From contig NC_049561.1 in the NCBI RefSeq assembly GCF_013368755.1, positions 6,820,001-6,884,000 of the forward strand: 64,000 nt of DNA, written 5' to 3'. Both the position numbers and the translations under genes were made by a program. The notes beneath the pieces are model-generated. The model worked only from the letters and a program-made list of their open reading frames with translations, was not told the DNA's origin and did not search any database. Source of the DNA: Talaromyces rugulosus (taxonomy: Eukaryota; Ascomycota; Eurotiomycetes; Eurotiales; Trichocomaceae). Positions 57,532-64,000 of this stretch are shown one piece after another (position 1 is the first letter of the stretch; each line of letters starts with the position of its first letter).

Positions 57532-59966
57532 TATAATGAAGATAAGTTCTTAGCGTGTCAGATGTCAGCATTGGTTACATATATGGGTACGTCATTATGT
57601 AAGCACCAGTCGATAGCAGTAGCAAATGTGATTTTTCATGACATTTCAATGTTGGGAACCATTTCTAGCCATAGGGCTGGATGATAAATTGCGGTTTGGA
57701 AATGTTAAAGGTGTCTTTTAGCACGTTAATTTACTTGATTTAATAAAAGACACTTCAATGTTTCATATATATTATAACATTGAAGGTTCTATTGGTCAAT
57801 TGAATGCTAAATATATAAGTCTCAAGTGCTACATGTACACGTAAGCTTTGAACATTAATTGGCGTATAGTAATTAGTCGAGTAAGCTAGTCTATTCAAAG
57901 CCTTACACATTACATTTACTCAGCTGTTGATACGTCTGGTAACATGAATTCTGGATTCCAATGTCACTCCAGTCTGGCATAACTGCATTTGAAAAATTTA
58001 TAGACAAGCCTGGTAAAAATTAATCGCTAAAATTTGAATCAAATGAGATCTACTCGAAAAATGTCTTTCAGATTTTACGTATGTAGATCCCCCCCGCCTT
58101 GTTTCAACATCAGTTGACTCCCAGGGACGTAGTGGACACCTTGGGCCCCTAGTGTTGACTGGTCTCTTAATGCCTAGAATTTCCAAGTATCAAACTCTGA
58201 GCCTTCTACCAGCAATCTGTGAGTCGACAACTTCTTCGCTTGGTGGTGACTGAATGCATTAACCTCTGTCCGCAGCCATCAATATCTACATTAAAGATGC
58301 CCCACATTTCCATTTCGGGAAATTCACAGCCTTTACTGAACTCAGACGAACCAACAAACGACATCACAACGATATTCATATTGAGAGTTGCATTGCATCT
58401 GTGAGAGAGTACATCAAACTAGATACCACAGTATCATAACAAAGACCCTAGATATTGCGATCAACAAAAAGGGGAAGCATTCGTGTTCAATGCTGGATGT
58501 TCGTGGTCCGGTGGGGCCCATGCCGCGAACGGTTCCAGGGAACGAGGCTCGGTGGCTTGCGCTTATATGCACCACGCAACAGATTGTAGGATAAATGCTG
58601 TATGGTTTTTAAATTATACGGTTGATAGATATTTATGGTTATGGAGAAAAATCGCAATGTTTTAATAGATCTAGTGGGTTGACGAGGTCGACGTGTGGCT
58701 AATTTAAAAGTTGCCACCCTCCTTGCGTCAGCTTTGTTTACCATAGCCTATTTCGTGTTTGCATGCGCTTTCCATTAATTACTCTCTCAGCGTTCAACAT
58801 ATAAGTAGCTGAGTGCGTTATGAAACCTCAGGTCCTAGAATCCTCAATGCCCTGAACATTAAAGGTGACTTTGACCTTGCCCTAAACAGTATTGATGTTT
58901 CTACATCTTAACAGGTGAAACTCAATTAAGCAGTGTGCATTCTCCACCGCAACTGGAAAAGATCTTCTAAACCAAAGAGCTCGCCGTCTGCATCAAGTAA
59001 TCATTATATTCCACTACCAGGTAAAAGAAAAGAAAGAATACAGAAAACCGGTTTGTCGTCCCAAGAGAAGAATAAAACCAGGTCTTCCTACGTAGATATC
59101 AATAATCCACACAAAAAACCTCCTTGCTGCAACGGCGTGGGATACCTTATACTATGACTTGACGTCCCCACGAAGTGGAGACAGGCACAGCTTAATTAAA
59201 ATCAAGTAGGGTCAACTGGATGCTTTCGGGTAAGATAACTACATGCATCTTGACCAGGTGCCAAATGATCTTTTCCAAACGTTCTCCTTTGACACATCTG
59301 TTAAGTCTTGGCTTCTGCGGCATGAGTAGGCTCCTCGGTCCACGGCTGATCTAGAAGGGGATACTCCATATCCATTAGAGTCGCATATCCCCTGGCCCAC
59401 TCTTGTACTCCTGCATAACGCTAGATAGTCCTTTCTAATATTTTACGTAGCAACCGCACATCCATGTATTCGATGTTCGCAATAGGATGGCTAAAAGACC
59501 ACTACTTTATGGATCAAATACTACCTTGGGCACTTGCCCAACTCGCTGGAGAGATGATCACTTTCCATAGACGTCTTGTAGCTTGCATGCTTGCGTGTGC
59601 ATATGGACATGTCAGCCTAATCCGGAAACCCGGGATGACTCCTCACTAACCCTACGTCTCAACGCAAGGATGTTTCCAGACAGCCCTCACGCAGGAACAC
59701 CCGCCGGAGCTGTGATTCTGGGCCCTTCCCGGTGTAACCGACTCCGTGTGCGAACATCTTTTACATATAGACATCTACTTACGTAGAGATCATCATTTTA
59801 AAAGAAAACCATTTTCTCTCGTGCTGATCATTCATTCCACATCGTGGCAGCTTTTACTTTTTGCCTTTGTGCTCTACCTCACTCATTCGTTCTCTGTTTC
59901 TTAAGTTTATTTGCCGCTAAAAACTTTAATTGATTCGCCGATACTTAATATTTCTTTCCTTATAGA
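57532..59966. other. intergenic, 2.4 kb
   Basis: No supported gene or RNA. AT-rich at the left (57700-57900), mixed elsewhere; a CT-rich promoter-like stretch lies just before the GH43 gene (59810-59960). Possibly holds eroded mobile DNA, but no ends were found. Confidence 0.5.
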
Positions 59967-60995
59967 ATGCTTTCGCTCTCTCGTTTCGCAGTCCTCGGAC
60001 TCAGCCTCATTCCAGCTGTCTTCTCTTCGCCTCTATATCGGCCAAGCAAACGAGGCGGCACCATCGCACTCGCTCTAAACACAGATTTTCCCGATCCGGC
60101 CTTTGTTCAGCACACGGACGGATCGTGGTATGCTTTCGGCACCAATAGCAATGGAAAGCGCATTCAAGTCGCTCATTCAACCGACTTCGAGTCTTGGACT
60201 CTGCTCCAAGACGAAGCCCTTCCCACACTGTCCGGCTGGGAGACGGAAGTGAACCACTGGGCTCCGGATGTGATTAGGCGGGTATGCTATGTTTCTTCCA
60301 CCTTTATCTTCCTAGACACCAAACTGACAGATATCTAGTCGGATGGCAAATACGTCATGTATTATTCCGCTGAATACCAGGGAGGCAACGGTCACCACTG
60401 CATCGGAATCGCTCTTGGCGGCGACAACCCCGTCGGTCCCTACATTCCAGTCTCAAACAGCCCATTTGCATGCCCTCTCGACCAAGGCGGTGCGATTGAT
60501 GCGGCCGGATTCGAAGACGAAGACGGTTCTCGCTACGTTGTCTACAAGGTGGACGGAAATGGAGGTGACTGTGTTAATGGGGGTACTCCCGGCACTTCAA
60601 CCCCAATAATGCTCCAGCCCGTGCAAGAGGATGGAATTACATCCGTGGGAAATCCAACGAAGATTCTCGACCGCGATGAATCGGAAGGCCCTCTTGTCGA
60701 AGCGCCATATCTGACCAAGACAAGTGATGGCAAGTACGTTCTGTTCTATTCAAGCCACTGCTTCAACGATCCGAACTATGATGTGCGCTATGCCACCGCA
60801 TCTAGCATCACTGGACCGTATACCAAAGCTGGGTTTTCGCTGGTATATACCGATGATAAGTTATACGGTCCTGGTGGCGCGACTGTCGATGCCGAGGGGA
60901 GAATGCTGTTCCACGGCTGGTGCAATAATAACTCTATGAGGTGTATGTATGCCGCCAACCTCGATCTCGGTGACGAACGGATTGCTCTTGCGTAG
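59967..60995 (+). CDS. secreted GH43 arabinan-degrading enzyme (arabinanase/arabinofuranosidase-like)
   Basis: Model: join(59967..60281, 60339..60995), 323 aa; the 57-nt intron (GTATGC...ATCTAG) joins WAPDVIRR to SDGKYVMYY. A signal peptide (MLSLSRFAVLGLSLIPAVFSSP) predicts secretion. The GH43 triad is visible: base Asp43 in DFPDPAF, pKa-modulating Asp159 in GGAIDAAGFEDEDG, and general acid Glu226 in EGPLVEAPYL. The single five-bladed propeller without an extra domain matches endo-arabinanase or arabinofuranosidase subfamilies of fungi. It would act on arabinan side chains of pectin outside the cell; the exact bond is not settled by the sequence. The promoter is CT-rich, and the gene stands convergent to the antiporter gene. 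Confidence 0.9.
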
Positions 60996-61175
60996 CAAAA
61001 TACTCTCTTTTATTTCATTTTGTTTGCGTTTTCGTGATTTTATTCAGTATATATGCCTTCACATATAGGTGTCGTATAATTTGACTATAGACTTTGCTGA
61101 ACTGTTTCTTGGCCGAATAAAGGCTTTTGAGAATTTTTTAATATCAAGGAACATGTTGGCAGACCTAATCCCAAC

Positions 61176-63042
61176 TTAGGTATCTAAACCCCAAACTCCC
61201 AAAGGGTCTGGAGTTCCTGAATTGACTCTTGCTTTTTGCACCTTCTTCACCCTTTTCACGAGCGTCCCAACGCAAATAGGTCCAATTAACGTGCAGACTG
61301 AAATGGCCCAGACGACAACTAGATATATTTCAGAAGATGAAGACGACGTAGACGAGTCTGATTCCTGCGCCGAGAAAATTCCTTGGCTTTCAGCAAGCGA
61401 TGCAATGAGATAGCCGACTTCGCCCCGAGCAATCATCGCCAACCCGAGGATGGCCGGTGGATAGAGTGATTTCGGTTTCGGAGGAAGTGAAGAATTATTT
61501 TCATGTTGAGATGTAACTAAGTTTGTATCTCGCTTTGTGGGCGAAGTCGACGTGTGCGAGCTTTCTCCTTGGTTATTTGCTGTGGAATTACTAGCTGGTT
61601 GGCATTTGAGCTCCAATTGAGGTTGTTTTCCCTTTGCTTTGCGCTTTTCTTTCTCTTTCCGAAAAAGTTTTGTTTGGCGTGGAAATACCGCAAATTTCTT
61701 GAGTATGGAGGCAGGTTTGGATATCAAGACCGGTGAGAATCGCACCAGCCAAATGCCGGTGACCATCTTTCCGAAGGCCATCAAAATAGCGTAAACAATT
61801 CCACGCCAAACGATACTTCCTTTAAACATTTTGGTGATTGGGATTGCGAAACCAATCGATGCCTATGAGAAGTCAGCAGGTAATTCAACAATCATCAACT
61901 GTAGTAGGTGGTGACCTACAAAAAACAACGGAATAAGTATTCGGTGGACGGGTTCTTTGAAGTATTTTTCGTAGATTATCTCTCCAGTTGGGATTTGAGA
62001 AACCGAGGCCCTTTGGTTGGGAGGCAATTCCAGCGAAGGGCTTTGTCCATTGCTGTTTTCTAGAGACTCTGTTTGATGAGAGGCTTGCTCTTGCGATGTA
62101 GCAGACGCCAACCGAGTCTTCAAGCTGTCTGCAATGGATGCATCAAACCAGGAAATAATCGTCCCGGCAAGATATGCGGCAAAAAGGCTTGACGTTCCAG
62201 CATAAGTGGCAGCAGCAATAATGCCAACCAAAACACAGGTGTGGACGACAAACGCGAATTGTTCCGTGCGTGTAAAGCTCGGCAACCTACACCTAGCTTC
62301 AAACATTTTTCTGAGCAAGGGGCCAAGACAGAATGAACACAACAGAAAGACAAATAGAGCAAACCCAATGGACACAAATAGAGGACGAATTACTGTCACG
62401 ACGCTGAAAGACGAAGAGGAAGAGCCGCTACCGCCAAGATTCGATATAATCTGTACCATGACCAGACCAACAACATCATCCAGCATTGCAGCAGCGGTCG
62501 TCACTGTACCAAGTCGTGTTGTAATTAGCTGCGTAGTTGATAATATGGTGAACGTCGTTCCGAGGCTTGTCGCAGACAGAGCAGCGCCAGCAGCAAAGGC
62601 CTGGAGGGGGGTCGCCGAAACCAAGTCTCTGAGTACAAATGATAGCCCTATGGGGACACTAATACCGGTGAGAGCAACAGATAGAGAAATATGAATATTT
62701 GCTCTCAGTGATTTTATCGATGTTGATAGGCCGCCTATAATAACCGTCAGTCAAGAACTCGTGGTAGGATGGGATTTCGAATGACTAATCACCTTCATAC
62801 ACCAGCATAATCAAGCCAAGATAACCCAGCTGCTGGATGACAGTTTCCGTCTCCCGGTCAAGCCATTGCGCTCCAGGCGTGCCCCAGAGAATGCCGATGA
62901 ACAATTGACCGATCAACCCACAGTACAGAAACTTATCAAGAAAGCTGTTGAGTAAGTTCAAAGCAAGGAGCAAGCCGGCTAGATTCAAGATTATTGCAAT
63001 GCTAGGCTCTTCATATGCCAGGGCTGCCTGAGAGTCCGCCAT
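61176..63042 (-). CDS. CPA2-type Na+(K+)/H+ antiporter
   Basis: Model: complement(join(61176..61862, 61920..62734, 62793..63042)), 583 aa. Introns of 58 and 57 nt; the joins give LVYEGGLSTSIKSLRAN and ILIPLFFASIGFAIPITK, both hallmark CPA2 segments. About twelve membrane helices are visible, including the discontinuous-helix region AGAALSATSLGTTFTIL and the ion-binding pair in AAMLDDVVGLVMV (Asp-Asp). The C-terminal part of the exchanger domain (AILGLAMIARGEVGYLIASLAE) is complete; a hydrophilic Lys/Ser-rich loop is inserted before it (PRQTKLFRKEKEKRKAKGK onward). It exchanges a monovalent cation for protons; plasma membrane or Golgi/vacuole location is not settled. Fungal members of this group are related to bacterial KefB/NapA-like exchangers. 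Confidence 0.92.
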
Positions 63043-63592
63043 TCTCCTAGTTTGGCTGTTGGGTGAAGCTTGAAATACTCGATAGAAAAAAAGGGAACTA
63101 ATTCCGCTATGTTAACAGGAATAGTAGTCGACAATGGATAGTGGGGTATTGACTTGTAGCGAACTCCATGAATATTTTTTTATAAGGAGTAAATCGGGCA
63201 GACAGACAATATGTAGACTAGTATAAATGGCTTGAAGGTGTTTCAAACCGAGTTCCGTTTGAACAAGGTCAACGGAACGCAGTGTGGAGTAGGGAAATGG
63301 TGGCCGCGGATTGGAGGAGATGCCTCAGTGACGTATGTGCTACTCTAAGTAACCAGATAGCACTTTATATGTGGGCTAGAGTAGTATCTAAAGTAAGGAA
63401 AATGAATCTAGATATTTTACTGAGTAAAAACAAAGCTGTTACCCTGGAGCTCTTGGAACGCTACATAGGGTTGATGGGATCCCTGTCGAGTCATGTGTTT
63501 GGCCCCCACTTAAAATCAGCGACGAGACCTAGAGGACAGACAACATTGAAGCACATCTGATATATTACATACAACATGAAAGAAGCCGGAAA
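63043..63592. other. intergenic between divergent genes
   Basis: Promoters of the antiporter (-) and the STAND-type gene (+). A 92-codon frame at 63282-63560 is not considered coding. Confidence 0.5.
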
Positions 63593-64000
63593 ATGGCACT
63601 ATCAGTGTCAAATTTTGGGAGACTCAGTCCGGAGATACAGCTCGCTCAGGCGATCTCCGAATTTGAGACCGTTTTGCTGGGCGACGAGAAAGCTTCTCTT
63701 CGTCAGCTCAAAGCCCGACATCCACCGAGCGCGATTGATGTGGTTCGGTTGACAGCTGAGATTGATCGTACGGTGCAGGCTGGTCGAAGGTGTGTGGGCA
63801 CGCGATTTACCAGTGTGCTTCAGGCTATTCAGTCATTTGCTGCCATCGGGGATGTCGTTGTCGGTGGCACCCAGAACATGATGGCAAGTGGGCTATGGGC
63901 GTTGATGCGATTTACACTCCAGGTGGGTATCTCGAAATTTATCTAAATTTCTTTCTCATTTCAAATAAATTTATTGTATCGCTCAACATTCATATAGCTA
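63593..64000 (+). CDS. 5' part of a fungal STAND/NACHT-type N-terminal domain protein, cut by right edge
   Basis: Model: join(63593..63922, 63998..>64000). Exon 1 encodes 110 residues from MALSVSNFGRLSPEIQLAQ; helices EIDRTVQAGRRCVGTRFTSV and VVVGGTQNMMASGLWALMRF match the conserved helical N-terminus placed before NACHT, ankyrin or WD40 parts in many fungal proteins. The intron has a GTGGGT donor at 63923 and a CATATAG acceptor at 63991-63997, leaving only three bases of exon 2 in view. The family is related in style to the coiled-coil gene at 54-55 kb, but the part that would define its effector or sensor domain is outside the window. Confidence 0.7.

Noticed and set aside
1..64000. CRISPR arrays, rRNA, tRNA, intact insertion sequences or LTR elements
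   Set aside because: None seen on reading; CRISPR is not expected in a fungal nuclear genome, and no tRNA-like box B was noticed. A tRNAscan and repeat search were not possible here.

Overview
The window is nuclear DNA of a filamentous ascomycete, most probably a Eurotiales mould (Aspergillus/Penicillium type). The evidence is short GT-AG introns (about 45-80 nt), Zn2Cys6 regulators, and recognisable orthologues of Aspergillus genes: hapB (NF-YA subunit of the CCAAT-binding complex), nudF (LIS1) and uncA (kinesin-3). Exon borders below were set by hand from splice consensus plus reading-frame agreement; no alignment or search was run. No tRNA, rRNA, CRISPR array or intact transposon was recognised.

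Layout. 1-6 kb: two housekeeping genes on the minus strand, a SERRATE/ARS2-type zinc-finger protein (cut by the left edge) and hapB, whose leader carries a perfect CCAATCAG box. 6-13.8 kb: a gene-poor stretch with homopolymers, short tandem repeats and a hairpin. 13.8-22.5 kb: widely spaced secreted enzymes in AT-rich DNA: a five-bladed-propeller glycosidase-like protein, a class 3 lipase and a GH65 acid trehalase. 22.8-33 kb: an accessory block that looks like a small metabolic cluster without a backbone enzyme: a multi-pass membrane protein, a Zn2Cys6 regulator divergent from an FAD monooxygenase across a promoter rich in TTCGG/CCGAA, a three-exon DUF4188/ABM-type monooxygenase, a GNAT acetyltransferase and a frameshifted methyltransferase-like gene.

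34-44 kb: conserved transport genes nudF and uncA, both acting in microtubule motor traffic, separated by a decayed gene with in-frame stops. 44.5-57.5 kb: an F-box/ankyrin protein, a second Zn2Cys6 regulator related to the first, a GT90 (CAP10-like) glycosyltransferase, a BCS1-type AAA ATPase, a coiled-coil protein of a fungal STAND/DUF7708-like family, and an AIM9-like phosphotransferase gene with a premature stop. 57.5-64 kb: a GH43 arabinanase-like secreted enzyme, a CPA2 cation/proton antiporter and the first exon of a STAND-type N-terminal domain protein running off the right edge.

The most unusual signal is in the coiled-coil gene at 53.9-55.5 kb. A 66-bp unit (intron plus a 21-nt mini-exon) is tandemly duplicated, and each mini-exon adds exactly one heptad (ELDRKIL, then ELDRKLL) in frame to a coiled coil. 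Other points worth checking are stop-free introns whose length is a multiple of three, the palindromic shared promoter of the mini-cluster, and several genes at different stages of decay.
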